DNA from: Odobenus rosmarus divergens
Lineage: Eukaryota > Chordata > Mammalia > Carnivora > Odobenidae
Reading direction: 5' to 3'
Assembly (NCBI RefSeq): GCF_000321225.1
Contig: NW_004450380.1
Location: 1,259,108 to 1,323,107, forward strand
DNA length: 64,000 nucleotides
In this document: positions 23,780 to 35,400 of the stretch, piece by piece
Layout of the letters: each line of letters starts with the position of its first letter
Numbering within the stretch: position 1 is the first letter of the stretch
The notes under the pieces: generated by a model
Database searches by the model: none
Seen by the model: the letters and a program-made list of their open reading frames with translations, nothing else
What the model was told of the DNA's origin: nothing
Position numbers and translations under genes: made by a program

Positions 23780-24045
23780 AGAGAGCCCAGTCAGGCTAAA
23801 ACTTGTGTCTCTGCCCTTTCTTCCTTGCTGCGATGCCAGGGCGCAAATCCGATACCTAGAGCTTTGTCAGCCAACTTTGGACCGTGAGCTGACAGATACT
23901 AGAATGAAAAGCCTACACACAAAGGTTGGAAGAACACAAGAATGGAGAGTTGGGGCCCTTTGAGCTGCTGAACTCCTGGATTGCCACCCAATCCCCCCAG
24001 ACTCTCCCGGGGACAACAATAAACAATATTTACAGCTTAAGCCGT
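23780..24045 (+). mobile_element. Possible old retroelement-like repeat, family not named
   Basis: 'gctgcgatgccagggcgcaa' and 'gacaacaataaacaatattt' recall the same class of dispersed repeat as at 20.4-20.9 kb. Weakly supported. Confidence 0.3.
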
Positions 24046-24609
24046 GGCCAATTGTTTTTTCCTCTTTGTCTCATTCATGCAAAAGGATACACCAATAACT
24101 CTTTATGTTTCCTATTTCTTTAAATGAACTATTGAAGTCATTTCTTAGGAAATGACTGACATTTTTTTTAAACTTTTTTCCCCCCTTAAATCCCGAGAGC
24201 TAAGCCAAAGGTTATGGAAAAATGGAATTCTTTTACAAAAATAACACACTGCATACATATTTGCTTCATATTGTGAGAACCACTCAGGCTTAAAGAAACA
24301 TTTTATAATGTCTGGTTTTGTTGATCTTGGACATGGTTATTTTACTCTCTGTCAAATGATGGATTCCCACTGAGAAGCAGGCCCTTACTTTCCACCTCCC
24401 CCTTTTTTGTTCTGAGGATGCTAACAATCCCTTGTATGACAGACACAGAAAAGAATGCAGGAGACAAATGGGGGAATGCATTCAATTCACATAAGGATTT
24501 AATGAGTCAATCTAGATTACAAACCCCTCACTGGCAAGGTTGTATCTTAGCAGTGACTTGCTCTCACCTTCTCTATCATTGTTTACTTTCTCTCTGCCAA
24601 CAGCAGTAG
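24046..24609. other. Unique sequence, nothing recognised
   Basis: No repeat or gene signature seen. Confidence 0.3.
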
Positions 24610-24800
24610 TCACAGAGTTTAGAGTGACTCGCTGTTTGTCGGGAGAAATTTAGTGGCCGGAGGTTTTGAGCTGTGCCTTTGTTCCAGCTAGATGTTTCCA
24701 TGTAGTTTAGATTAATAAAACATGAAGGAATTTCCGGTATAATGCATGAGCTCTGCTTTGCTCTTTGATTGCATATTAATTATATGCATACATCTTCCTT
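24610..24800. promoter_or_regulatory. Enhancer-like AT-rich stretch with POU/homeodomain palindrome
   Basis: A perfect inverted repeat, TGCATAT at 24770-24776 and ATATGCA at 24782-24788, surrounds TAATT (24777-24781), combining octamer-like half sites with a homeodomain core. An ATGCAT lies 30 bp upstream and another TTAAT-type core at about 24710. Non-repetitive and non-coding; regulatory function is inferred from motifs only. Confidence 0.3.
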
Positions 24801-24873
24801 CTAAGAAAATAGGATCACACATCTCTAAGCTTTAACTTGTTATCCAGGTTCCAGTTGATTCTTCCTGTTTGTT

Positions 24874-24889
24874 TTGTGTGTGTGTGTGT
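24874..24889. repeat. Short (TG)n microsatellite
   Basis: About seven TG units. Confidence 0.9.
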
Positions 24890-26146
24890 TTGTTTTAGGA
24901 GAAAATATGTAACAAAAAGAGAGACAAACGCTTTGGTTTTGGTTGTTGCTAATAACAGAAAAGTCTTAGAGCAGCTCTATCTCTCATCCTTCATCATGGG
25001 CAAGAGCCATGCTAGCAATGCCTGGGACTGAAGGTCACACTGCCTGGCTTTGTGGGGACAGATGGCCATTGCTCATCATGTTAACAAGAAGTTTGATGCT
25101 GACTTCTGGACATCAGCTCTTCACTGTGTATATTAAGTGATAATTTAGCTTCAGGTGGTATCAGGCCTTGTGCTGTCTGATCTCCTGCCACCTTAACAGA
25201 AAATATTTGGACAGCAGCAGTACCTTACTGTTCTGTATTCCATGATGAGAAAAAAGCAGGTTCATAATGCAACTAATAATGATCATAATAAACACCATTG
25301 CCTCTGATTATTTGGAGTTTGCTTCGCCAACTAGGTGTTCTGAATTTAGGATCCCAAGGGGTAATTTTGGTAAGTTGGGGGTTGGGGTGGGGAACAGACA
25401 CTCACCCCCAAAATCCTTGTGAAAATAATACAGCAGAAGCAGGTGAGGGAGGGGAGAGTGGGGCAGGTTTGGGGAGGCATCAAGAGCTGCAGTGTTATTT
25501 GGTGTCAGAATATTAACTTCCTTGCTGGTTGTGGCTTTATTGACAAATGCTCTACTTCTGAAGTAGCTTAAAGTTCTCTGGAGCAGCTCTATCATGAATT
25601 CTCATCGAATTCCTATAAGTCACTGTCTCCAGGGGTAAATGGAAAAGCCAGACACATAACACAGGCTACTCTTCCTTAGGTGCTATTATTACTGGTCTCG
25701 GTTAGAGAGTTGTAGAATTTATTCATTTATTGTCCTTACCATGTTCCACAGCAGGAACATGGTAGTAGTATCTAGAATATATTTTGTCTAATAATAGAGA
25801 AAGTATAAATATAGAATCAGGGCTAGGGAAAATATGGATAGGATTGGAAGACCATAATCCAGCCTGGCATGGAGATCCACAGGTCGTAAAATCTTATATG
25901 GCTACCAAGACTTACTGACAAATTTGGGTCTGAGTTTCCCAGTTACCGGAGCAAAAAAGGAAATACAATACACCACAAAATAGTCTTGATTTTGGAATTC
26001 ATGTTTTCGTGGAAAAAAGCCTGCCACATTAATAGGCAACAGGCAACAACCTTATCTAATAATGGGTACAATCTTTATGTGCTGGTTCTAGGGAAGCATT
26101 TGCTCTCAGCTGTGCTGCAGAGGATCTACTCCATTTGCCCACCAGG
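24890..26146. other. Unique sequence, nothing recognised
   Basis: About 1.25 kb with no supported repeat or gene. Confidence 0.35.
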
Positions 26147-26553
26147 TGTTGTGAGCTGAAAAGTGTCCCCCCAAAATCCATGCGTTGAGGTCCTAACCCC
26201 CAGTACCTTGGAATGTGACTATAACTGGGGATAAGGTCTTTAAAGAGGTAATTAAGTTAAAATGAGGTCATAGGGTGGGCGCTAAGCCAGTATCACTGTT
26301 GTCCTTATAAGAAGAAGAGGTGAGGTCACAGAGAGGTAGAGAGGGATGACCACGGGAAGACACAGGGAGAAGACGCCATCTAACACGCCGAAGAGAGAGG
26401 CCTGGAACAGGCCCTTCTTTCACGGCTTTTAGAAGGAACCAGCCCTGCTTGATCTTAGACATCTAGCTTCCAGAACCAGGAGAAGATAAAACTCTGTTGT
26501 TTGAGTGGCTCAGTCTCTGGTCCGTTGGTACGCCAGCTCTAGCAAACTGATAC
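26147..26553 (+). mobile_element. MLT1-type MaLR LTR (solo)
   Basis: Nearly complete: 'tgttgtgagctgaaaagtgt', 'ggtcctaacccccagtacct', 'ggtaattaagttaaaatgag', 'ttgtccttataagaagaaga', 'actctgttgtttgagtggct', ending near 'tctagcaaactgatac'. No internal region adjoins it. Confidence 0.8.
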
Positions 26554-27104
26554 TCCAGCCACGTGCAGAATCTCGCATGTTCCTTCTCCCTCTCCTGAAG
26601 GATCACCACTGAGCTTTCCTGACTGATTTTCCCAGACACTCCCCCACACCGCATTGAAGAAGCAAGGGGTGGGCCTGAGAACCATGCCCACCCTCCAGTG
26701 GAGTCATGACCTAGCAGCCAGGAAGGAGGCAGTTGGTGGTTTCCCAAGCTCAGCCCCCAGGCTTAAAAAAGAAACGGGACTTTATTCCCGCCAGGCTGGG
26801 GTATTAACCATAGAGCCAACACGATGTCTAGTCATTTGTTTCTAAGTTACAAGGAAATACCTGGGGGAAGCAACCTAAATTCAGGAGTACATTTGGCATA
26901 CTGAACAAAGAATTCTGTTAAAGGGGAAGGAGGCCTACTTGCAACAGGGGCTTTTTCAATGTCTGTATCACAAATAGCGCAGGCGGAAATGGAAGTTTGT
27001 CTGAGGGCTAATGAGTGTACATGGATGCCCTTCTCAGGAGATCTTTTTGAGGGTCCCACTCCAGGGAAGAACCAGGACAATATGAAATTATTTTATACTT
27101 GGTA
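26554..27104. other. Unique sequence, nothing recognised
   Basis: No repeat or gene signature seen. Confidence 0.3.
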
Positions 27105-27270
27105 ACGGCCTTCTACTTTGCAAACTGCATGCAGATCCATTATCTCATTCGATTTTCATAGCATTCCTGAAAAGTCAACAGTTATCGCCCTCATTCTCGA
27201 GAAACTGGGACTCAGAGATTAAGTGGCTCATCTAAACAGTGGAGCTAGAATTTACCTAAAACCAGGTAAG
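27105..27270 (-). mobile_element. MIR SINE, minus strand
   Basis: 'gatccattatctcattcgat', 'gaaactgggactcagagatt' and 'agtggagctagaatttacct' follow the reverse MIR core. Confidence 0.7.
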
Positions 27271-27359
27271 TTCCCAAAGGCCTGCCACCTAGCCTGGTTT
27301 TACCAGATGGAAAAGGAGCAGTACCAAGGGGAGCACCTCTCGGCTCCGCCCTGTGTTCA

Positions 27360-27505
27360 ATGGCAAGTTGGTTTAATACCTGTGTTTTGGTGTCCTCATC
27401 TGCAAAATGGGTATAATAACTTCGTCTACCTTGGACTCCTAGAATTGCCCTGAGAATAAAGGATATATTGCCTTTGAGCAGTTTAGAACATTCCCTGGCT
27501 TATTG
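27360..27505 (+). mobile_element. MIR SINE, plus strand
   Basis: 'gtgtcctcatctgcaaaatg', 'ggtataataacttcgtctac' and 'gaattgccctgagaataaag' are the MIR 3' core. It forms an inverted pair with the minus-strand MIR about 90 bp to its left. Confidence 0.7.
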
Positions 27506-27611
27506 ATGGTGTTCCTGTCGGTTTATCATTTTCACTACTGGCTGCATTTCTCCACCCTCCTCTGAAACTCTTTTTCCTTCTCTGTTACAGTATAAGCCCC
27601 CCCCTTTTCTT

Positions 27612-27818
27612 TAATAAAGATTTTACTTATTTATTTATTAGAGAGAGAGAGAGAGAGAGCAGGGGGAGGGGCAGAGGGGAAGAGAGAGAAAGAATCTCAA
27701 GCAGACTCTGTGCTAAGTGCAGCACGCGATGTGGGGCTCAATCTCACGACCCTGAGATCATGACCTGAGCCAAACCAAGAGTCCTTCCTTCAGTGGACCG
27801 AGCTACCCAGGCGCCCCA
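27612..27818 (-). mobile_element. Can-SINE (older type), minus strand
   Basis: T-rich tail with TTTA units, (GA)n tract, 'aatctcaagcagactctgtg', and the head at 27807-27818. No clear TSD. Confidence 0.88.
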
Positions 27819-28059
27819 CAGCACACGCCCTTCTTAGTCTCCGTTTTGCCCTGCAGCATCCTATAGCAAGCACAGCCAGCAGTCATCTCAGGGCAGAAAA
27901 TTCAATCCCAGCTCCCTGTCCCACAACTATCCCTGGAATTTTGGTCCAATTCTTGACCTGCTGCGCCATAAGTAAGTTTGAAAAAGCAGCTAACCCGAAC
28001 CCTTTCCCCTGGGACCTCTTAGCACGGATTCAGTTTTTTGTTGTTGTTGTTGTTCTGTT

Positions 28060-28750
28060 TTGTTTAAGTACAGCCACTTTCCCTTTCAAGGAGCCCAAAG
28101 TGTTTTCCCGGGAAGGGTCAGGGTGACAGGGGCCAGGCCCCCTCTCGCGGCAGAAGCCCCGCCGCCCCCAGGGTCAGGGAGTGTGGGAGAGCTGCCCGGG
28201 GTGGGGTTGGGGCCGGGCTGGGGTTGCTAGCTGGGATCGGTGCCCCTGGACCAACGGCCTCCTCGCGCGCTCCAGAGAGAGGCTTGGGAGCCGGGCAGGT
28301 CTCAGAGTAGCGTCGCTGGGCCTGGAAAGGAGGGGAATGACACTTGACTCAAGAGCACCAAGAAGTGATTAGTGCCCGGGCGGTGAAAGCGGCGTGGCGA
28401 GGGGGGGGAAGGGGTTCGGGGTTGGGGGGGGGGGCGTCGAGAATGCGCGGCTGCAGCCTCGAGTCATTCCTCTCGTTCCTTCGAAGACTCCCGAGGTGCT
28501 CGCAGCGCGGGGGCGCGGCCGGGTCCCGGGCTCCTGCCGCCGCAGCCGCTGCCCCGCAGCCCCCGCCGCGCGCCCGCGGGTCCCGGCGAGGCCAGCGACG
28601 GGCTCGGGTCCCGTTTCCTTTTGAATTCTCAGGGCGCGGGTGGCACAGCAGCCGGGCTCAGCCGCCGCGCGTTTAAGGGGAGGCCGTATCTGGAAAAGGT
28701 GGAGGAAGACGTGCCAACGAGAAAGCTCCAGGCAGATGTCCGAGTGTTGT
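28060..28750. promoter_or_regulatory. CpG island 2, candidate promoter
   Basis: CpG is dense between about 28500 and 28680 ('cgcggggg', 'gccgccgcag', 'ccgccgcgcg', 'cgcgggtccc'), with GC-box-like G/C runs upstream and an 11-G run at 28424-28434. The longest frames (194 codons minus, 124 codons plus) show no recognisable domain. A CpG island promoter or alternative first exon is the likeliest reading. Confidence 0.65.
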
Positions 28751-29076
28751 GAAAACACAGGTTCGGATGTGACGGCACAGTGGCTTCCTGCTCCGGCCGA
28801 CCTGTGGATGACGCACTCATCTTTGCAGGAAAGCAACGTTTGGGGCTGGGCCCTGTCTGTATCTTGCCACTCCACAGAGAAAGGGAGCGAGGGTGAGAAC
28901 ATAGTTCTAAGCACGACTAGGACCACAGTGGGGTCTCTGGCTTTCTGTGCCACCTACAGAAACCCTGAATGGATGTGGGCTGCTGGGGGCCACAGGAGCT
29001 CAGGCCACATGTAACCTTTGGTTATCCAGAATGCTGGAATTAGCTATTGTACCGGGGTGGGTGGGAGAGAGAGGAG
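28751..29076. other. Sequence downstream of CpG island 2, nothing recognised
   Basis: Average composition; possible transcribed region but no exon structure can be shown. Confidence 0.3.
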
Positions 29077-29113
29077 GTATGCGTGCGTGTGTATGTGTGT
29101 GTGCACGTGTGCA
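29077..29113. repeat. Alternating purine-pyrimidine tract (Z-DNA prone)
   Basis: 37 bp of strictly alternating purine and pyrimidine, mostly GT with GC and GCAC steps. Confidence 0.85.
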
Positions 29114-31059
29114 AGGAATGAGGTGTTAGCTTAACAATTTCAATGTCTGCTAGTGGTAGGAGGAGAGAGATGAATTGGTAATTTGGTAACTTCCAACCAT
29201 TGCTGCATTCCAGCGGGTCCTCTGAATTTCAAATTCCCTTTAGCGAGAGGGAAGCACAGGGGACCACAGACTGTGGGCAGTAGGGAGCCGGCTGGGCGGT
29301 GGGGCGTGGCTCCAAGGCATGGCCGGGAGGGGCCTACGTGCACCCAGCAGCCTCGTGCTGGGCATGTGACCTCCTCCCTCCGCTGTGGGATGTTCACAAC
29401 CCCTCCCCCCTGTCCCTCCTCACCCCAGACATCTCGGTTCCCAACGTGCAGATAAGGAGTAAAGCACTCTTAGGAAAGGTGGTGGTGGTGGTGGTGTGTG
29501 TGGGGGGGGGAGGCAAATTCTGTGATTTGACTTCTAACAAATCAGGTGAACGAGAAGGTGTCCGATTGCTTACTGTGGCTGCACGTGACTTACAAAAGTA
29601 CCGTGGGAAGGTAAATCAGCTAAGTTGGTTGTTTCTATTTAATTCCTTTCAATTCAGACATGTATGGATTGCCTAGAATGTGTCACGCAATTTCTCCTTG
29701 TAGTCCCTTCATGGAAGGCTTCTTGGAGGAGTTGAACTTGGCTGTGTGCTTTGAGATTAGAGGGGCAAAACTCCAAGCGGCAGGTCATGTTCATGTTTCT
29801 ATCCTGACTGTAATCTCTAGCTTTATTTATTGAATGTCTTTTTAGGGTTACACCTGTTTAAGAATGAGTTGACAACATCTCAGTCTTTGGAGCTGCTAGA
29901 GGGTATTTTGCTTTATGCTGAGATCAGTATGTAAAAAATTCAGCCCTCCAGGGGGGAGATTCATGGTTTTACCACACACTGCCTCGGGCGGTACTGCGAA
30001 AAAACAGGGAGCACAAGAATGTTCCAGAGCAGGAGGAGAGAGTGGTGATGCTTTTTCTCACGCACTCCTTCTATTTTGTCAGGAGTTTCTCTTAACACTT
30101 GTTTTATATTTGACAATAACAGTATCATTACCTTACCATCACCTTACGGTAACTTCTATAGGTTGCTTCCCTCTTTCTAGAAATTTTTGTTGCGATTTAA
30201 TTTTTGTTTTGCTCGAGTACCTCCTTGAGTGAGCTTTTCAGAAAGAACAAAATGGGATCCATTTAGAATCCTTGCATAACAAAAAATATTTTTAGTTTGC
30301 TCTTACATATCAATAATTTGTTGTCAGGTATGGAAATCTTGGATCAGACAACTTTTTCTCTGGAAAGTCTGAAAACATCACTCATTGTCTTCTGATTTTA
30401 GGGTTGACTACGAGATGGTGCCAGAATGATTTTATTTGCTTTAAAAGCAATTAAAGCAAAGAGAGTTGCTTCGGTTTTGCAGAGAGTTGTAAGATTTTCC
30501 TTAGAAAGGAAAAATTGTCCCAAACCTGGTCTGGATAGAATTCTTTGCATGATGTATTTCTCAACTTCCTTCTGGGAAGAAATTAATATTCCTGATAAAA
30601 TGCTTAAGTAATTTAAAAATAAACTTTAATGAGCTTAAAGAGAGCCTGCCTCTGGGAGATTAGCTTCCCACTCAGTGGACTGTCAGTCAAGAATCTAATG
30701 ATCTTTAACCAGAGTTTCCTACGAAAGTGTCCGCCAAGAGAGACATTTTTATGTTGGTTTGTTTCTGGACTTTTCTTTTGAAGCAAGTGCTCATAACTCA
30801 ATTTTCTGAACTTTTTTTTTTTAATCTTCATTTGGAGTTCAGAAATCCCTCAAGGTCATGTCTAAGTGTGAAGTATGACATTGTTTTTGTAGACTCACAA
30901 GAAAGGAAGTCATACCAAGGCCACGAACTTGTTCCAGGGTTTTTAACCTGCCAGTGATGCACAGTCATTTCGGTTATGGAGGAGAGGGCTTTGGGAAGAC
31001 CATTCTGGTGGTGATGTGCAGAGACAAGAACATAGACCTGCTCCTACCTGGAAAAACAC
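29114..31059. other. Unique sequence, nothing firmly recognised
   Basis: About 1.9 kb. A (GGT)n/(GT)n G-rich stretch lies at 29478-29512. Words at 29650-29760 faintly recall an L2 fragment but are too weak to call. Confidence 0.35.
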
Positions 31060-31312
31060 CCTGCTGACCGCTTGTCAAAACTCAGTGGGCTTGAAGAGCC
31101 AGTAGTTAGAGCTGATCAGAACAGTGCTTTCACCCCACCCCACCCCACCCCACCTCACCCCACCCCATGGTTCCAAACTTTAACTCTGCTCCAGACCAGC
31201 CAAATCAAAATTTCTTGGGGAGGGGGAACCTCAAGGCTCATGACTGTTATTTTTAATCTTCCTTGGTGATCGAGCCTAAGTTACAACTAGGGTTGAGAAC
31301 CACTAGTATAAA
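31060..31312 (-). mobile_element. MER5A-like relic with internal CACCC repeat
   Basis: 'gttccaaactttaactctgc', 'catgactgttatttttaatc' and 'gttgagaaccactag' mark a MER5A-like hAT relic. A (CACCC)n tract at 31131-31167 interrupts the left half. Confidence 0.5.
31131..31167. repeat. (CACCC)n microsatellite
   Basis: About seven pentamer units with one variant (CACCT). CACCC is also the core bound by KLF/Sp factors. Confidence 0.92.
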
Positions 31313-32294
31313 TATTCTCCCGCTGCCCTGGATCCCTATCCATTATTCTTCTTAGGCATGGTCCTAACAACTCCTACTTTTGTTCAATTTCCCTGATACC
31401 TTGATGCCACAAAGCATCTTCATTGGCTTTAGATGTATTTTTACCCACCTTAGTCATCAATGCAACAACTATTTGTAGAACTTACTGTTGTGCCGGGACG
31501 ATGGGAATCCTAGAAAGTATTAATAAACATTCTCCTCCCTTCCTGACTTGGGTCCCAAAGGCACTGCTCCAAGCTCTCACTGCGGCCATCACCTGGAACA
31601 GAGAAGATCTTTTTCTCCTGCATCCTCAAGCATCATACTCTCCTGCTCTCACCCCCAGATCGTCTGCCACCCAGACACTTGCATTCTAAATCCCGTCACT
31701 GTATCCCTGTCTTATTGGAGGGCAGCAAGCCTCCCCCAACCAGCCCTTTATTGGGGCAAAACTACTCTGACCTGAGATAGTCTTCAGTCCTTGCCGTCCA
31801 CTGGAGACTCACTAGGAACAAAATGTCCACAGAAAGTAGAAGGAAACAAAATGCCGCTGAGGGCTCTTGCCTCAAACGACACCCCTTCTTTCTCCCATCA
31901 TTTGAGTGCTTTCCGCTATTCTTTGCTCATGAATAAGGCATTGGGTCCTTTCTTTCCTTATCTTTTTGGTGTTGTCAGAGCCAAGAGGGACTGGGAAGAG
32001 TATCTGTTTGGCTGAGTGTAAAAGGGAACATACGATTTTGTGGTCAATTTATTTTCACCTCATTCATTCTCAGGGGTACATGGTTTTCGCCTCATTGATT
32101 TTCTGTGTTCATTGACTTGAAGCCTGCTGTGTATGGGAGTTTGCTTCACGTCTTCTCAAACCTTCTTTTTTTTATTGCCTTGGCAACTCTTTGCCCTAAG
32201 CTTGCTTGAACTAGTTTGAACTAATCTCAGTGGTTTACCTACTTAATATGACACTTGTCTTTTGAGCAGAAGTATTATACTATTTAATCTTTGT
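31313..32294. other. Unique sequence, nothing recognised
   Basis: About 1 kb without a supported repeat or gene. Confidence 0.3.
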
Positions 32295-32420
32295 ACCACA
32301 AATGTTACAGTTTGAAGGGTTCTTACAAATCATCCTAGTCCAGCGCCTTCATTAAATACGATGACACTGGAGACCGGGGAGGTGGAAGGATTTGCCTAAG
32401 TTCACCCAGCTAGAAATGCA
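32295..32420 (-). mobile_element. MIR/L3-class ancient fragment
   Basis: 'caaatcatcctagtccagcg' and 'ggatttgcctaagttcaccc' followed by 'agctag' are typical of a MIR-like or MIR3-like element on the reverse strand. Confidence 0.5.
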
Positions 32421-35400
32421 GCAGAGCCCCCTCCTTAGGAAGGAAGGAAGGAAAAGGAAAGATTGGAAGGAGAGAGAAATAAATAACTTTGCCTCAGATC
32501 TACCAGTGAAAGTACTTCTGGTTGTAAGTCACAGAACATTTGACTGGCTTAGGAAAATAAGGGCATCTCTCGGCTCTCAGATCAAGAAGTCTTGAGGTAA
32601 GGTGGGCTCCAGGTGTAGCCCAGATGAGGAGAGACAGAGGGAGAGGGAGCAAGGGAGGCAGGGAGAGAGAAAGCATGGATCAGAAGTCTTTCCCTTCAGG
32701 CCGGTTGGCCCACTTAGGTCACACACCCCTAAACAGATGCCGGAGGAAAGCCATGAACTTATCTGCATTCCTGAGCCAGTCTCTGGCAAGGAGAATCAGC
32801 TCATGATGATTCACTCAGACCCATCAGCATCTACCTTTGGAGATGAGGGTGGGGTCAATTTGTCATGTGTCTCTTGGGCTTCATGGGGGAGAGTTTGATT
32901 GGGGAGAAGGAGAGGGGTAGTTAACTTGTATATGCATAGCATGGGGCATAGAGCCCACATTTGGTAGACAGTAAATGACCAGCTCTTAGTGCTGTTCTTA
33001 TTACTATGTATTCAAGCCTGGTGACTTGGGGGATGAACTATACATTTTGAACATTACCTGCGTTGGTAAGGGAGGTGATAAAGTCAGGAGAGGACTGGCC
33101 ATGATTCCTCCTGCCCATTGAAAACTCTGTCCTGTGATTCAAATGGCTGGAAAAAAAGAAAATTGGCTTTCCTTCATGCTTTAGGAGGCTACCCCATCTG
33201 ATTTATAGGGTGTGTGCCTGAATATATATAGGGGGTGTGACTTCTTTAGCGCGGGGAACCATGGGGAAACATCAGTCTGAGTAAGGATCCTACTGCCTCA
33301 AAAGGATTTGAGCACTGAACAGGAAGAAGATTGGGGCTACACCTGAACATTTTCTCTAGAATTAACTATAATCCTCTCTTGACAAAATGCGATCCTTTTC
33401 AGGTGGGGTGGGTAGCGTGTGTCACCCATCAGACTCATAATGAGGCTCCTGACCAGCCATGTGCTTGCCCTATTCCTGGCGCGGGCTCTTTCCTTCTTTC
33501 TGAAGTTTTTATTTATTGCCATCCATGAATGCGAGTCTTGGGGCAGAACTCCCTCCCAACTCAGAGGCATTGTTTCGACTTTTGGCCATTCCTAGAACTT
33601 TTTACTATTCTGAACACTACTCATCTCAATTTATTGTCCTGGCCTTTCACGGCTGCTCCCTTGGGTGTGTTTGATGAAGAGTGCTTTGAGGTTTGTGAAA
33701 GGCATTTTTTGAGACACTTGCAGTTAGATAACATCCCTGGGTCTCAGAGATCCCTTTTTAAGCATCACCACCATCGACATTAATCATCCTGTTTTTGATG
33801 CAGAGACAAAGAATGTGGAACTGTTTCTGTTGGGGGGGGAGCGAGGGGGCTGTTTCTAGGAGCTGTTTCTTCCAGTGTGGAGAGGCAGCTTCAGCCTGAG
33901 CTGTGGGGGCGGTGTGGAAAAGCTTTTGGCTCCTGAATTACAATAAGGATCTGAATCAAGGAAGCCCACAAAGATTCTGCCCATAAAACTGTTGCACTCT
34001 TACTTTCTGTTTTGGAAGTGAGGCCCTAAGTATTAATGTTTTCCCACTGAATACAATTATGCACAAAGAGTGCAAACAGAGGGGAGACTCAGGAATGATT
34101 CCCCGTCTCTCTGTCCTTCTGTCCTAAATAATGTCCCTGAGTTCTCAGAATCTTGGGGAGTGTGTGCCGGCGTGTTCTGGGTCTGGGGGAGGGGGTTTCA
34201 TGAGGCTGGGCTGTTCTGTCCTTCTCTCAGGGTGGTTGGCAGAGGCTTGTTGCCTCTGAAACTGCTGTCTTCAGTTCCTCGCACAGAATGTTCTGACGAA
34301 CCCACTGGCCAGTTCAGTCTGGCTCCAGGTCCCGGAGCAATCCTGAGGATAGAAAGATGCCCGCAGTCCCCACCCTATCTACCACCCAGCAACTCTGAGA
34401 AGTAAACCAAGTGCCCCCACAGACTCCAGATACCACTGCTGTTAAGTCTCCACACATGCCAGTGTCCTTGGCTGTCAACCAGCCCCAGGGGTGAGAGCTC
34501 ATCTCTTGTATGCCCCTGGAGTATGGCGTCCCACCACACCCTGTGCTGCTCCACCCATCCCCCCCTGCCTTGTTCTAGCACTTCTACCTCTGACAGCCTC
34601 TACCGAGCAGAGTCCTGCTCTGAGCCCCAGCCTGCCGGATGGACTCCTTTATACCATATGTGGCTTTTGCTAGCCGTCCTCCCTGGAGCTGACCCTTGCT
34701 CTATGCCTCCCCACCCTGGGTCAGTAGTCTCAGTGTCCACCTAGCTTCTGATTCCTGAGGGCATGACTACTACCTGGGTTTGTTACCCCATTGAGCAAAC
34801 CCAATGATACCCATATGTGTCAGGCCCGTGGGGCTTGTCCCTATGACACTGCATCTTAGAGTGATGGTTAGAACAGGAGGGCTATGATGCCTGGACAGGG
34901 CCGAGACATTTCCAGGGGTCCAGGCACCCATATGTCCACCAGAGGCTGAATGTACACTGGATGTGGAATATCTTAGGTAAATAGAAGCATTCTCTTTTGA
35001 AAATGTGTGTCAAAGCTTCTGTCTCTAAGTAGATACCAATCCACTTAAAGGTATTGAATTCATAGCACCTTTTTGTCATCAAATAGCTTCTCAATCAGTG
35101 GAAACCAAAAATACAAGTACAACACAATACAATGTTGAGGTCCCAAAAGGCTCTTTTGCAGTCACTCTCTGAACCCACCTGCTCTCACCGATACACCAGC
35201 TCCCTTGGGTAGCAGTATTCTGATGGCTATGCAGAATTCCTGAGAAGCACTTTGTTCTGCATCAAATGAGAACTTTGCTGGTGGTTTTCCCTGACAGCTA
35301 CTGCAGGTGGGGGCATCAGAGTGGCCGCCTTCTGAGCCACCTCCACACCTGTCACCAGGCACATTGGCTGCAGAGTTATGTCAGCTCCCACACCACCATA

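Noticed and set aside
28369..28953. 194-codon minus-strand open frame
   Set aside because: GC-rich shadow of CpG island 2, with competing frames on the other strand and no domain.
31131..31167. CRISPR-like or telomere-like array
   Set aside because: Simple (CACCC)n microsatellite without spacers and not TTAGGG.
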